From positions 558,001 to 622,000 of the forward strand of contig PVNU02003892.1 in NCBI GenBank assembly GCA_003013855.2: a DNA stretch of 64,000 bases, given 5' to 3'. The position numbers were made by a program, and so were the translations under genes. Every line of letters begins with the position of its first letter. Position 1 is the first letter of the stretch. The notes under the pieces were generated by a model. The model was given only the letters and a program-made list of their open reading frames with translations, had not been told where the DNA came from and did not search any database. This DNA comes from Liriodendron chinense (lineage: Eukaryota; Streptophyta; Magnoliopsida; Magnoliales; Magnoliaceae). This document shows, in pieces, positions 23,390 through 36,500 of this stretch.

Positions 23390-24245
23390 AGCGGATTGCG
23401 TGGTGTACCACACACCACCAACTTAGCTGGTATATTGACGTCAGCAAATTTTATGGGCCCCACGAAGAGGAATGTGTTATATCCAAACCGTTTGTTCAAT
23501 TTGTGAGATTGTTTTAAATCGTTACACTAAAAATGAGATGAATCCAAGCTCAAGTGGACCACATTGCTGAAAGCAGTGGAGATTGAACGTCTACCATTAA
23601 AACCTTGGGGGAGTTATAGAAGTTTTGGATCAATCTGATATTTGTTTTTACAATTAATCAAGATTAGTGTGACCTTATGAACAGTTTGGATGGAAAATAA
23701 ACATTACGGTGGCCCTAGGACTGTTTTAACGGTAAGAATTATTGTCCCATTTTCTTTTATGCTGTGGTCCACTTGAGATTTGGATATGACTCGTTTTTTG
23801 AATTATGTGGGCCATAAAACCTTGATTTCTTTTAGATCCTGTACTTTCTAGTACTTACCTGCTAGTCTGACAGGACAGAGATATTATGCCTGAGGCTGTG
23901 TGAGGTCCACAGATGTGTCTGTGACGAATCTTATCTGTCCATCTGTTTTTACGGATGACAATAGGACATAAGTCTAAAAATCAATAAGATCCAAAACTCA
24001 GGCAGGCCTTACCAAATGAACGGTGGGAACAAAAACGTCCACTGTTGAAACCTTTTTGGAGCTGACGGTAATATTTATATGCCATCAAAACCATTCATTG
24101 AGTTGTTACCACTCAGATAAACTGTAAGCACACATATCATCCTGATACAAAACTTCTGTCACCCATAGGGATCAAGGTATGACCCTCGCCATTGGATCTG
24201 CCTGCCTATTTTTAGATTAATGGTTTTGTCAGATGTACCCCAGGA
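23390..24245. mobile_element. Two adjacent degraded GGGCCCACC-family MITE copies
   Basis: Core blocks recur in the usual order: ATGGGCCCCACGAAGAGG, CTCAAGTGGACCACATTG, TTATGAACAGTTTGGATGG and CTGTGGTCCACTTGAGATTT, then a second partial copy from about 23890. Ends are not clear. Confidence 0.55.
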
Positions 24246-24734
24246 AATCCGTTCTCGCCGATGGTGGTGATGTCGGACAAAGCACGTGTGCAAAGGAAAA
24301 ACCATTGATTATCACATAAACAAGAAAACAACTAGAGAAATTAATAAAAATAAAAATGCTAAAATTCCATATTAAAATTCTGACGAAAACTGGTGACTTA
24401 CTAAAAGTTCATAAATAAAAGTCCATTAAGCAAATTAATTCTTTTAAAGTTCCATTAAAAAACAAGGGAAAAAGAGAAGGCTCCAGGAATTAGGGCTGTA
24501 AACGGGCCGGGCTGATAAGCTTTGGCTTGGATTTTGAGTTGTATCGGGTTGGCCATCGGGCCGGCCCTATTTAATTTCTTGTACTTTCCAGGGCCGTCAA
24601 CACTCTTAAGGCAGCTTGTTTGATTTTTTAAATGCATGATAAATATAATTCAAATGTGGAATGATTATTTCTTTAGGATTTCACCGCAACATTCCCATGC
24701 CTGATTTCACGGCTTATGTTTTCATTGTTAAAAT

Positions 24735-25025
24735 CGAGGAAAGGCCCACCGTGATATATGTGGATTGTCCACACCGTCCATCTATTTTGCCAGATGTATA
24801 CAAGGCATGATCCAAAAAATGACGCAGATCCAAAGTTCAACTGGACCACACCACAGAAAAAAAGGGATTGAATAACTATCGTTAAAAACTTCTTTGGTCC
24901 ACTGTTTCAATTGGTGTGGGCCACTTGAGTGTTGGATCTCCCTCCTGTTTTGGCCCGTGCTTCAAAATGTTATGGTAAAATTGATGGATGGTACGGATAT
25001 ATCATATATATAACTGTGGGGCCTA
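24735..25025. mobile_element. Deleted GGGCCCACC-family MITE
   Basis: Starts with AAGGCCCACCGTGATATATG and ends with AACTGTGGGGCCTATA. The middle (the 'ACAGACCTGGATGAAGGG' part of the core) is missing, so it is a shortened copy of about 290 bp. Confidence 0.6.
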
Positions 25026-25162
25026 TAATTTAAAATCACTTCGTTTGGACTCATTTTCAAGGCTGAAATTACTCTAAATTTTTAAACAGGAGAAAAAGTA
25101 ACAAGTGCTTATTTTCAGACATTTACAGAGAAATTGGAAATCAAATAGGCACTAAGATTCAT

Positions 25163-25710
25163 GGGAGCGGATTAGGTGTTGCCCGGGTAAGGTAACATTT
25201 CAGTGGGTATTACCCTTATGTGTGGCCCACCTTAATGATGTACTCTACATCCATGCCGCCCATTTGTTTTTTAATCTCATTTTAGGATGTGCAACCATGA
25301 AAAATTAAGTAGATCCAAATCTTAGGTGGACTACACTAATGGAAAAAGGGTGATTGAATGGCCACCATGAAAAACTTCTCAAGGCCAACAGTAAGCAGAT
25401 CCGTAATGTTTATTTTCCATCCAACCCGTTGATAAAGTCAATTAGGCTTGGATGAAGAGACAATTCAAAGATGAGCTTGATCCAAGACTTTTTAAACCTA
25501 CAAAAAGTTTTTAATGGCCATTCACTTCATTTTCCAGTGGTGTGGTCCGTTGGAGAATTGGATCTGCTTAAGTCATGGGATAACATCATAAAATCAGCTG
25601 ATAAAAATGGTTGGGTAGCCTGAATATACAAGATATTCATCAAAGTGGACCCCACACGGTAAGTGCAGCACCCACTAAGGTGTTGCCTAGGTAACACCGA
25701 ATCCACTTCC
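25163..25710. mobile_element. MITE of the GGGAGCGGAT type
   Basis: GGGAGCGGATTAGGTGTTGC then CAGTGGGTATTACCC on the left; GCAGCACCCACTAAGGTGTT then ACACCGAATCCACTTCC on the right. Complete GGGCCCACC core in between. Third copy of this end type in the window. Confidence 0.75.
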
Positions 25711-27940
25711 GGAATTGTGACACATTAGAAAAAAAGAAAGGTAATGAAAAATAAAATAAAAAAATTTCAAAGTCAAAATCTCATAATTGATTACAACCCG
25801 AAAGGTAAATCCAAACCATAACACATCAACCAAAGTCCCGTATTCTGAAAAGGCAAAGAAATAAAAGGCCATTTCTACCGCAAAATCTCGGTTGGCTCTA
25901 TATTTTACCAAATAATACCTCCATCATTACAAATTACATGAAGATGCTTTTAAGATACAATTACAAAAATGCCTTCTTTCAATAAAAATAAATAAAATGA
26001 AGCTCAAGACTCATGGGCCCACCTGGTATATGCATAACATCCAACCCCTTACATGTATGGTTAATCCGATCATCATATAGGCCATACTTGAATGAGGATA
26101 TTTGAATTGGTGTATATTATTTTTTATAGATTGGTCCACCTTATGGCTGGATTCATCATACATATTTGGTTAATCTAATAACAATGTTATTGTGCATCAG
26201 TTGGACAAGTTGAGTGTGAGACACATATCATTGCCATGCGCCCCGCAATTATCCACTTTCCACTTAGATGTAAAGAAAAAAAGTAAATGAAGGTAGTAAT
26301 ATAATTTCTCCTATTAAAAAACAATCTTGAGACATAAAGAGGCATTATTTGATGAAATCCAGTGTCTTGAGGAATTTGTAGTAAAAATTCCAAATAAAAA
26401 TCAAAACAAAATCTCAAAATTAAAATTCCAAATTAATAAAAACCCATGAACAGTTGCAAGGAAATAAACAAATGAAAGAAAATATTAGCAAGAAAATATA
26501 AGCCATGTCCAAATTCAATGTATGTTGTGACCTACTGCATGGTAGATAAACTTGATTTTTGGGGGTAGGGCAAGATCATGGATAAGGGGCCAAGCGCAAT
26601 AAGACACTGAGTTAGGGTTGTCCATGATTATGCTAAATAGGCTGGTCACCTTATGAAAATAATGAAATGAACAAAGGTTTGAAATAGTCTAATATAAAAA
26701 ATTTGAGGTATTACTCCACATATTCTAGCGTTAGGTGTGTGAGTTATTTGCCCATACTATTTACATTAGCATACTCATACATAGAGGCCTATTAGTGCGT
26801 TCTCTTGAAGATAAGGATTTAGCAAAACTACTCTAAACGTAGGAAGGGCATGACAGGATTGATTCCCGTCTGCCTTATCAAATAAATACCTTGAATTCAT
26901 AAGGTTTTTGAGACTCCTCAACTAAACTTTCTCGAATCTACGAGAAAAATGAGAGAAAATAGGAAATAAGTTTAAGAGAATTTGTAATAATTGATTTAAT
27001 TCTAAAAACGAAATTACAGTGCATATAAATAAGAAACTAAACCCTAAGTAGAGTATCAGACTTCAACTCCAACTAAAACTCTTAGAAATCCCGACTTGCT
27101 GTAAATAGTAGGCTTACTATTTATAGAAGTCTCTCAATCATACTAAAACTCATGAATTTCGACTAAAAATAGAAAGTTTTTAAACGGGGCTAACCATGTT
27201 GTCCTACTAATTATTCTAACATTTTCATGTTGGGTAGGACTCTTAAAACCTTGTGGATCAAAAGATATAATCAAATCAAAACTTACTATAAATAGTAAAA
27301 TTGAAATAAACCTAGGATAATAACCATCAATTTGGTCGAATATCGCAATTTCAGCATGGGCAACCCAATGTAGCGGGTTGGTTGGCTAAAGTAGCTCAAG
27401 CTACCCCAAAATTAGATTGCGAAATACGACCGTTTTACAATCTTGATGGTCTGGATCACTTCCGTATTCAATCGGGCTTCTTCTGGTCCATCTGCGATAA
27501 AAAAGTGCTTGATGCGCGCCCTTCATCATAGGGCTCTTGTTCTACATCATACTCATATCAAGGACAATCCATCTATTCATCCAATGGTATGCACGGTCCA
27601 TTAATGGCATGTTTGGACTAGAGTTAAACTAAGAAAATATCAGAAAAAGTAAAATCATTACATGAGTGGATTATAAACTCACACTTACAATAGGAAAAGA
27701 TAACCATTTTCCCTTGTTTAGTTCGCACGAAAAGTGTTTTAAAAAAATGCCTTGCCTCTACATTCAAAAGTATTTATTGGCTTCCAATTTTGTCATTGAA
27801 AACATCACTTTATATATAAACTTTTTTTATTATTTTATTTTATATTATTTGAGTTTTTTGAAAAAAGAAGAAGGTTTTACTCCTTTATTAAGTTGGAAAA
27901 TGCACATAGTCATTTATAGCATCCCTTGCTTCTCAAGTAG
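25711..27940. other. AT-rich intergenic DNA, nothing recognised
   Basis: No coding signature, TIR pair or LTR pair could be seen over 2.2 kb. CTGTAAATAGTAGGCTTACT with neighbouring TATTTATAG and ACTATAAATAGTAAAA around 27110-27300 could be retrotransposon LTR debris, but no boundaries are visible. Confidence 0.4.
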
Positions 27941-27942
27941 AG

Positions 27943-28055
27943 GTGTTAATGGGCTCGGCTTGGGCCTGAAAAATCAGAAATTTGAAACAAACTTGCTCGA
28001 AACAAGTCAAAATCTGAGCTGAGACCTGCCCTAGGCCTGGCCCATTGACAAAACT
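27943..28055. mobile_element. Small MITE fragment, GGTGTTAATGGGC type
   Basis: AGGTGTTAATGGGCTCGGCT on the left and AGGCCTGGCCCATTGACA on the right mirror each other. Related to the 130-bp element at 10867-10997. Confidence 0.5.
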
Positions 28056-28274
28056 ATTCTTAAGCACATACAAACATCTTGTCAGTGTAAAGTAAATGTT
28101 TCCCCTATCTTACCTTCAATATAGATGGGCCTTAAGGCCTCTTCACTTCAAACCATAGGATAGTCAGCCAATCAATATTCTTTTCCTTTAATTCTTAGAT
28201 CTGCAATGGATGTAATATCCATTAGTATTACTGACATTCTCTTCAGGCATTTGTTTAACGGGGAAGCAGATTTA

Positions 28275-28768
28275 CCAAGTAACTTAGTACACTATAGCAT
28301 CCTGACTAAACTCTATGGGGCCTATCATGATGTATCTTTTCCACGCCTTCCATTCACTTCGCCAGCTCCTTTCAAGGGCATGAGCCCAAAATTGAAGCAT
28401 ATCCAAAGCTTAAGTGGACCACATTGTGGGAAATAGCGGGAATAATGAAGTCCACAGTTGAAACCTTCCCACAGGCCCACAATGATGATTATTATTATCC
28501 AACCTATTTAAGGCTACACTAACCTGGATGAAGGGAAAACATAAATATGGGTGGATCTAAAACTTTTGTATCCGCTAATAAGTTTTCAACGGGCAGGAAT
28601 TCAATTCACGCGGCTTCTTATAGCGTGGTGCCCTCGAGCTTTTGCATATGCTTCAATTTTGGTGTCATGCTCTAAACTATGCCAAAAAAAGAATGATAGA
28701 TGGCGTGGATAACACACATACATCCACTATGGGCCCCACAAAGTTTACTCATTGAGTTACTCCATACC
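28275..28768. mobile_element. MITE of the GGGCCCACC family
   Basis: The left part ACTAAACTCTATGGGGCC is mirrored by GGGCCCCACAAAGTTTACTC. The full core lies between (ATGAGCCCAAAATTGAAGCA, AAGTGGACCACATTGTGGG, CTGGATGAAGGGAAAAC). Confidence 0.68.
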
Positions 28769-29149
28769 AATTCCACTACTATAAATGTAAGATTTGCTTT
28801 TCCATGAATGACCAATTTATTTAAATGGGTATGCTTTCGTTTACTATTTAAACGCACAACGGTTAATCATTTAGGTCATAAGTTCATTTAATACCGGCAA
28901 ATTTCTTAATTTTGTTGGCTCTTGGCCTTTGCTTGCATTGAACTATCATATGTCATGGCTCGTCTATTTCAACATTAAAATTGATTGATAATGAGAGCGG
29001 AAACTGCTAATAAATATCTTTGGACCGCCAAATTATTTTGACGATTGCTTATTTAATGATTGGACCCATCAATGGGCTCGGCCCAACCCAAAATTCTGAG
29101 CTAGATCTTAAGCCCAGGCCTGCCCTCGGATTAACCTATTTTTTCGACC

Positions 29150-29301
29150 TTGGTCCACACAACGAGTGCTTTTTATCACTCACATGATCAGCACGTGCGA
29201 CCCGTGGGCCTACGCAATCCGTGTCAAAGCTTAAGAGGGCGAGCGAGCATTTCTCTCTGCGACACTCCTCTCTCTCTCTCTCACACACAGTCCGATCAAA
29301 G
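29150..29301 (+). promoter_or_regulatory. Possible promoter and noncoding first exon of the subunit B gene
   Basis: A CT-rich leader (CTCCTCTCTCTCTCTCTC) ends in CAAAG|GTATTA, a plausible donor at 29302. A G-box CACGTG lies at 29192-29197. The first coding exon is preceded by an acceptor (TTTTAG at 33512-33517), so an upstream noncoding exon must exist. This is the best candidate I see, but it would make a 4.2-kb leader intron and is unproven. Confidence 0.35.
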
Positions 29302-29846
29302 GTATTATTTTCCTCTTTTCATTTCATTTCAGATCGAATTCTTCCGTCATTGCATTTCTCTCTGAAAAAAAAAGTCACATTTCTACATAAAAGGATCGTT
29401 TGGATCGGCACTAATCTCTGTTCTTTCGATCGATTACTGGAACTAGAACTTAAATCTCGAAGATCAAATGGTCTCTCCAAATCTCCTCGAAAAAATCACT
29501 AAATTTCAACCAGTCCTAATTTCGGGGGTTTTAGGTTGAATCTCCATTCAGAAATCGACGTTTCGCTTGAATCGACGTCTGATTGCATATTATCGGGTCC
29601 GATTCGAATTAGGCACGTATGGAGATCGAACCTTTATGCTATTTTATTTTATTTTATTTTCTGGCCTTTATCCTTGCAATTTTATGCTTTTTGTAGAAGT
29701 GACTATTTTTATGTTTGTGCAATTTTCTTAGGTGGATGAAACCCACTTTGTAGAAAATTAAAAAAACCACTAAAATTCTCTGAGCAATTTGGTTGTAGTG
29801 AAGAGGCTTACAAGTAGTGTTTGGATGGGAAAACTTGGGTGTAAAG

Positions 29847-30023
29847 CAAGGTTTAAAGTATCGTCTGAAACTGGTAGGTATCGCCCGATACATACCGGTA
29901 TTACCCATGAACAATATGTCTGTTTATTGGCCTGTATTGGCGTGAAACAGCCTGATAGGGGTGATACAACCCTGCATCGCTGGTGAACGACATGATAGCT
30001 GACACACAGATTTAAAACCTTGG
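29847..30023. mobile_element. Small hAT-like MITE (CAAGGTTTAAA ends)
   Basis: CAAGGTTTAAAGTATCG on the left and GATTTAAAACCTTG on the right are inverted repeats. Flanks GTGTAAAG and GTGTTTAA agree at five of eight positions, an imperfect 8-bp duplication. The interior has repeated GATAC and CCGATAC words. Confidence 0.5.
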
Positions 30024-30139
30024 TGTTTAATTGATTACAATTGTAAACACTTTAGAGGTCAACACCCCATCTTTCTTCCTGGCTAAAAACACATGTTTCA
30101 TATTATAAGGGATTACACCTGCAAAGACATTATATATAG

Positions 30140-30410
30140 CAGAGCACGATGGCTGATGCATACACGTTGTTTTTGGGGCCCACTGTGTTGTGTACGGTAC
30201 ATCCAATCCATCCATCACGTGTGTCCCTCCATGCTGTCATAGGACCCCAAAAAACAGGCCGGTTAATTTATCGCGTGGGCCACACGATAGGGAACAGTTG
30301 GGAAGGGATGCCCACCATTAAAAACCTTCTAATTGTGTGTGGGGCCCACTGTGACTGGTGCATGACATCCAATCCGTCCATCATGTGTGTTCACTGATAC
30401 TCTCTTAGGG
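30140..30410. mobile_element. Short GGGCCCACTGTG-type MITE
   Basis: GGGGCCCACTGTGTTGTGTA and GGGGCCCACTGTGACTGGTG are direct, not inverted, copies about 170 bp apart, each followed by CATCCAATCC(A/G)TCCATCA. It is a shorter relative of the main MITE family. Confidence 0.45.
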
Positions 30411-30689
30411 GTCCCTAATAATCAAGTCCTTTTTATGTTATTTGAAGATTTTCAGGATTTACCGCTACAAGATCCGTATGGTGTGAATACCTATTTTCTA
30501 TGTGGTAGCTTTACAAGTTAACCAAACACAAAAAACTGTTTACCTATATAGACTTTAACACTTACAGATAAACATGATGGAATGCAAACAATTCTACCTG
30601 CAAAACTCTTTACAGGTATGAAGTGTCTGCACCTCTAAATTCACTTGGTCTAGCCTATCTGAGTTTTGAAGTTGTCTGATTTTTGTGTC

Positions 30690-30906
30690 CCTTCATCTTT
30701 GTGGTCCACATCAAATCACTGGTTGGACGGCATATACCCAGCCTGTTGGGCCCCACAAAAAATAGTGGGGAAAGTTTTAATAGTCGTTGTCTCATCCCAA
30801 TTGTTCCTTATGGTGTGGCCCACCCAAGTTTCAGATATGCCTTTTTTGGGCTTTGGGCCCAATATTGGAGGGCACTCATGATGGACGAATTGGATGTCAT
30901 GCACAT
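30690..30906. mobile_element. MITE fragment that received a hAT insertion
   Basis: Contains GTTGGGCCCCACAAAAAATA, GGTGTGGCCCACCCAAGTTT and GATGGACGAATTGGATGTCA, the usual right-hand end. The hAT at 30907 interrupts it, and MITE-like sequence resumes after 31938. Confidence 0.5.
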
Positions 30907-31929
30907 CAGTGTTCGCAGTATTTGTATCTCGTTAGGTTTCGCACCCTTGGGATACAGATACATATTGCGTATCGGTGGGAAATATTGGTTGTATCGCGGA
31001 ATTTATCGCACTTTTTGGGAAACATGAGGAAACATTGGGAAATTGATTGAATTTTTCAATGAAACTTCAGGGATTGTTAAAATGGACCTCAATACACACA
31101 TTTAAATCATAATATGTAAAAAAAAAAAAGTCCACATAATGGAGTTCCTTTGTAAAAGGATCCTAAGCTATGCGCTATCTGACTGAACTGATGCAACTAT
31201 TGTTTAAATTGATTCCATAAGATATACAAATGTAACAAGACATTAATGTAAATACAACCAATACATTGACAAAGTAAAACAAGCAAGAGAGTTGAGAAAT
31301 ATACCTATGGATGATGCAACTGAATGAGTATCCTCCAAATGCAGTTTTGACTATCCTAGTTCAACGCAATGCAAGCTACCCTATATGGCCTAGATCTATA
31401 TGAGGACTTAATAAAATATAGAAAATAGCTAACTGGACTCAACAAACTATGACCCCTACGTAGAGTCAGAACGCGAGTCGGAGCGGTTTTTTTTTTTTTT
31501 TTTTTTTTTTAGGGAGGAGAAGCTTGAAGAAAATCGAACAAAAAATCATTTTTTTCTACAAAATGGGGGACCCTTGTGCGTCTGACCGATATAGTAAAAT
31601 AGGAGAATTGAGAAAAAATAGGCCTCCCCAAGTTTTTTCTCCAAAAAAAAAAAAAAAAAAAAGTTTAAAAACATTCCAGTGTCTCTGACCGATACCTGGA
31701 CGATATCGTCCAGGTATCGACGATATCTGGAGCCGTAAACAGAAAAAATCACGATATTTTGACGATATATCGTGCGATATCGATACATAGTGCGATATTA
31801 TCGATATCGCACGATATATCGTGCGATACCAAGGAATCAGAAAATTTTTATGTTATTACTGGGCCGATATTTATCGGCGGCCAGCGATACCGATAATATC
31901 GGCCGATATTATCGATACTGCAAACACTG
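30907..31929. mobile_element. Non-autonomous hAT transposon with perfect 8-bp target duplication
   Basis: The left end CAGTGTTCGCAGTAT and the right end complement CAGTGTTTGCAGTAT form the inverted repeats. ATGCACAT flanks both sides (30899-30906 and 31930-31937). The last 250 bp are packed with CGATAT, ATATCG and GCGATATCGATA words, the subterminal transposase-binding type of repeat seen in hAT elements. It contains a 20+ bp T run near 31490 and an A run near 31644, and no transposase frame. Length 1,023 bp. Confidence 0.88.
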
Positions 31930-32039
31930 ATGCACATAATATACATAGATACGAGAATGATCCCGTAGCATGATGTGTTTCACACATCAAAACCAAGAAT
32001 CAAATGTGCTAGAAAATAGGACACCCCTCAGCCAAATCC

Positions 32040-32350
32040 AGAACAGGTGGGCCATACCATCAAGAATAGTGTAAAATCATGCATAAAACCTCTAAATCTA
32101 AATCACATGTATGGCGCACTTGATCCATGTGGGGTGGGTGCACAGGATATTCGGATTGGATGGTATATACAACAACTTGGTGGGCCCGATGTAGAAAACT
32201 ACAATTGGCATCCCCTCTCAATTGTTTCCTGTGGTGTGGACCACACTTGAGTTGTAGGACAGGCTGATTTTTGTGCTCTTGGTCTAAGAGAAGGGGGCAC
32301 GACAGATGTATGGTTGGATTTCCAGCACACATCATGGTGGGGCCTGGAGA
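32040..32350. mobile_element. GTGGGCC-type MITE copy
   Basis: The left AGGTGGGCCATACCATCAAG and the right ATCATGGTGGGGCCTGG have the family look, with GGTGTGGACCACACTTGAG inside. It is most like the body of the intron 5 element at 15858-16389. Confidence 0.5.
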
Positions 32351-33517
32351 TGTCAACACTACCATGAGTTACACTAGTGTCACACACACATGCATGCATG
32401 TATATGTATACATCCATGTATCTATGTATGAATGTGTGTGCATGTTTCTATGTATGTGCGTCTCCGTCATTTCTTAAGTGATGGTGACTCATCCACTATG
32501 CATGTGGTGTTCATGTTGGTCGATCCAGGTCGTCTAAATCGTGGAGTCTTCGTTGGAGCTTATCTCAAAAATCATACTTATTGCATGATGCTAACCATTG
32601 AATTGTTGGCTATCTAATGGACAGTTAACGAGAACATGTTTAGTGGTCCAAAGTCAACTGTCAGTATCAGATGATTAAGATCGTTTGGTTAGTGTGCCTT
32701 TTGGGGTACTTTCCATCCACAATCGGGCCCATGTTTTGAATGGTCTTGGTCGACTTACATTTATTCCATGGTTATTGCAGATGAGCAACCATTTTAGAAA
32801 TGGTAGGCAACACATATTGCAGTCTAGCCCTGCTTCTTTTGGCCTCTTTATGCCCTTGACTTTTGGTCAGTTTGCCTGAATGGTTTGTTTCTGGTGCAAA
32901 AGCTTACCGGTTATGAATCCATGATTGATTTAAGAAGGTTATGGTAAAAGAGGGCCTTTTGGGGCAAAGAGTTTGTTTGGAAATTTTTTGCTGTTGTCAT
33001 AGGTAAACATTCACATATGATGATGGTTTTGATTTGTCCAAAGCTTCAGATTTAAATTTTTTTACTTATCATGGAAATTCTACTAGAAAATGGGATGGTT
33101 TTGAGCAAATAATGAAGCACTCACATTTTTTTTTTCCCTGAAACTAGTAGTGTATGGGTTGAAAGTTGGGAACCTTGAGCTGTTTTTCTTTTTTCTTTGT
33201 TTTTTTTTTTCCTGTTCTGTTTTTGAAGGTTTGAATTGTGATAGTTGGTTTTGATAGAAAGGAAAAGAAAATGTTTTGAACTCTATTCCCTCATTTTGAT
33301 GGAAATGCATATTCACTGATTTGGAAGGGCTTTGCGTCGGAAATAGGATAATTTGATAAGTGTTAAAATTTTGTGATTAGTTTTTACTGTCATTTGACAA
33401 ACTATTCAGCTCACTGGAGTTTATTGTTAGATTGTCTTATGTCATGGTCTTAATGTGTTCTTCTTATTCTTCTTACAATTGTTTTGATTAACATGTTAAG
33501 TCAGGGATTTATTTTAG
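32351..33517 (+). other. Rest of the presumed leader intron of the subunit B gene
   Basis: Begins with a (TG/CA)-rich ACACACATGCATGCATG tract. The rest is T-rich, plant-intron-like DNA ending in the acceptor TTATTTTAG at 33517. No repeat boundaries seen. Confidence 0.5.
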
Positions 33518-33532
33518 GTTAATACTTTGAAG

Positions 33533-36500
33533 ATGGGCATAACTCAAAATAATTCCGAGATGGAGGAGGGATCTCTTGAAATCGGCATGGGTATGTTCTT
33601 ATTGGAAGCTATCATTTTATATTACTGGGGTTTCCTGTTAGATGTGTGGATAGTGTATGCACTTATTAATCTCGATGAGTTTGCACATATGTTTTAATTG
33701 TATGTGCAAACCTTCTTAAGCAAGCCAATGATTGTGCATAGAAGGGGTTCTAGCATTTTGCTTTCATGAATAGGATGCTTGTGTCTCAGCATTGACACCT
33801 TGTGTATGGTCCTACCGGAAAAAAGATGTTCAATGTCACAAAAAGATAAGTTCAACAAGGACATATGCCCAATCAATTCAAATAACAACGGGCACATAGA
33901 ATAGCAGACTGCGACTACTTTTCGATAAGCTTGTATTCGAGCATGGTGCCCTTGTTTTGAGTGGGTCCACTAGATCTTGCATTAGTTCTGATAGGGTTTT
34001 CATCTTCATAAACCAGATGTTGAAACTGCTATCAATGCTTAGACATAACCATTTGAGAAAAGGCATTGCAGTGTTAAAGAAAGATGCATGCTGATAATCA
34101 TTGTTTGTGAGCTGATCCATTCTTGAACTTACCAAATCAGCTATCTGTGTTATTCTTGTACACTGATCTTAGTTGACTGTCGGTGTTCTTTTGAGAGTAA
34201 CATTCTTGTTAACCTTGCTTGTACAATCTTCTTCATCCACTGTTCTATTTTGGAGCCCTTCCCATTTTACTTCTCAATAAAGTTTGATCTAGATCCATTT
34301 GAATTTGTAACTATAATGGTTAGGTTTGATAAGCTTGTATGTCACAAGAATAACTTCTAATACAAATTTTTTTGGATTGATTTTTGGGATAATGCCATTG
34401 AACTAAGCAAGCAGATACATTTTGTCTGAGTGACTGGGAACATTTATGAGTAGAATTTGGTTCATAATTCTCTTTAGTGAGAAAACTGTCCATTCCACAT
34501 CATGACTAATAGTCATTCTCATTTAAATTTATTGTAAATTTTGTCTTGGACATCTGGATTTGTTCCAAGGCCTGCTCCAACTATTTCTGACCAGTACGGC
34601 TCTTAGTTTGCAGATGGTTTGGCTTCAGTTTCATTGTGACATTTTCACTGAATGTGCCATATTACGTGCTTGTGCTTCAAGAAATTCTACTAACTTTTGG
34701 GTTCAAATAAATCAGTAAGCGTATTGTTCTGATCCTCTTGCAGAGTACAGGACTGTTTCTGGAGTTGCAGGACCGCTGGTTATTTTGGAAAAAGTTAAAG
34801 TATGCTTCCATTTTTACTCTTTCGATAAATGATCTTTGCTTTGCCATGTTTTATACCATATGGTATTTTCCTTAGGAATAATCATGTGATATGGGAGCTG
34901 CCCATGTATTTGCTGCAAAATTACTTACCATTTCTGGAATAATGTTTTAGGGTCCAAAGTATCAGGAAATTGTCAATATACGATTGGGAGATGGCACAAT
35001 TCGACGTGGTCAGGTCTTGGAAGTTGATGGTGAGAAAGCTGTTGTGCAGGTTGATATGACTTCTTTGCTCTTTTCTTCCTTCATAACCTTTCGTTTTATC
35101 ACACATATTATTGACTTCCTTTAATGAACTTTTGCTATTTCAAATATTAAATTAACGATGCATTATAACCTTCCAGCATGTGTTACATTCTTGCCTTGTC
35201 TAAGGGGTGGAGTGAGACCCATCCCTTTTTTGCCTTTCAGAAAAAGAAAAAGACCCATCCCATTTTGTTGCAACTGTTGTATTCTTTCCGCGAGGACTGT
35301 TTTTGCTTGTTCCTTTTCTTTCCATTTGGGGGTCACCTTTGATTTCAAACTTTTATCATGTGGTCCCACCTTCAATGTCCACCATCCATCATGTGGGTGT
35401 GGGCCCACCTTGATGTGGACCACTCATCATGTAGAGCCGCACCTTCAATATGGGTTGCTCATCATGTGGGTCCACCTTAGAGATATTGTAAAGAGAAGAG
35501 AAGAGGGTAAGACGGGAATTACTTAAAAAGTTTAAGGACAAACTTGTCAAAAAATTTACCAAAAATGTTACCCGCTTAAGCCAATTAAGCTCTTAAAGAA
35601 AAAGTGACCTCCCCATCACTATTTTTTTAAGAGCTTTTTGGCTAGTTTCTAAAAAAATAAGCTCTAAGATTAGAGCTTTACCAAACAATCTATTTCCAAA
35701 ATAAGAGATTATTTTTTTAGAATAAGCAAATAAGCTCTTATTAGTAGAGATGCCAAACGGCCCCTAATATTTTGTAATGGGGAAATTTATTTTTAATGTT
35801 ACACTCTTATTCTTTGCCCAATAAAATCAATCAGCCTCCCTTCCACAAAAATAAAAAGAACAAAGGAACCTTCTCACTCACTAAAGTACCCTCATCAATT
35901 ACCAGTTACATCCTGGATGTGCTCAAATCATGGTTCAGACAATCCGTCCATCTGTTTTTCATCAGATATTGTTTAAAATATTTGTTCTTTTTCCTATGCT
36001 CCTTTTTGAAGTTCAAAAGCTCTACTTTATCTTGTAGTTATTCTATGTAGTGAGGAATGAACTTTTATTTTTATTTTTTATGTTTTAAATCATTGCCTGT
36101 GAATGCAATTACTTTTACCTGTTTAATTTGTTATAATCCCTGTGTTTGCTAGGTTTTTGAAGGAACTTCGGGAATTGACAACAAATTTACAACTGTGCAA
36201 TTCACAGGGGAGGTACCCACTTATGCTAATTAATTGCCCTTGTTATTTATTTCACTCAAAAAGTCTAAGAATGACTAGTGGGTCCAGTGCAAGGCTTCAA
36301 TTCTTAACCGCAGCAGAATGTTAACTGGAAGCCACATGAGCCCTTTTTTAAAGCGGCTTCTTACCAGAGAAGAAAAAAGTTTGAATAGATGTTATATATC
36401 TCTCAAGAAATGTATTCCATCCAGATTTTGTGTAGTCTATGTATCATTTCATAGATTTTCTTGTAGTCTCCATATCACACAAACTAGTATCCAATTATCT

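Noticed and set aside
31680..31930. Regulatory enhancer made of CGATAT repeats
   Set aside because: The hAT boundaries explain the array as subterminal repeats of a transposon.
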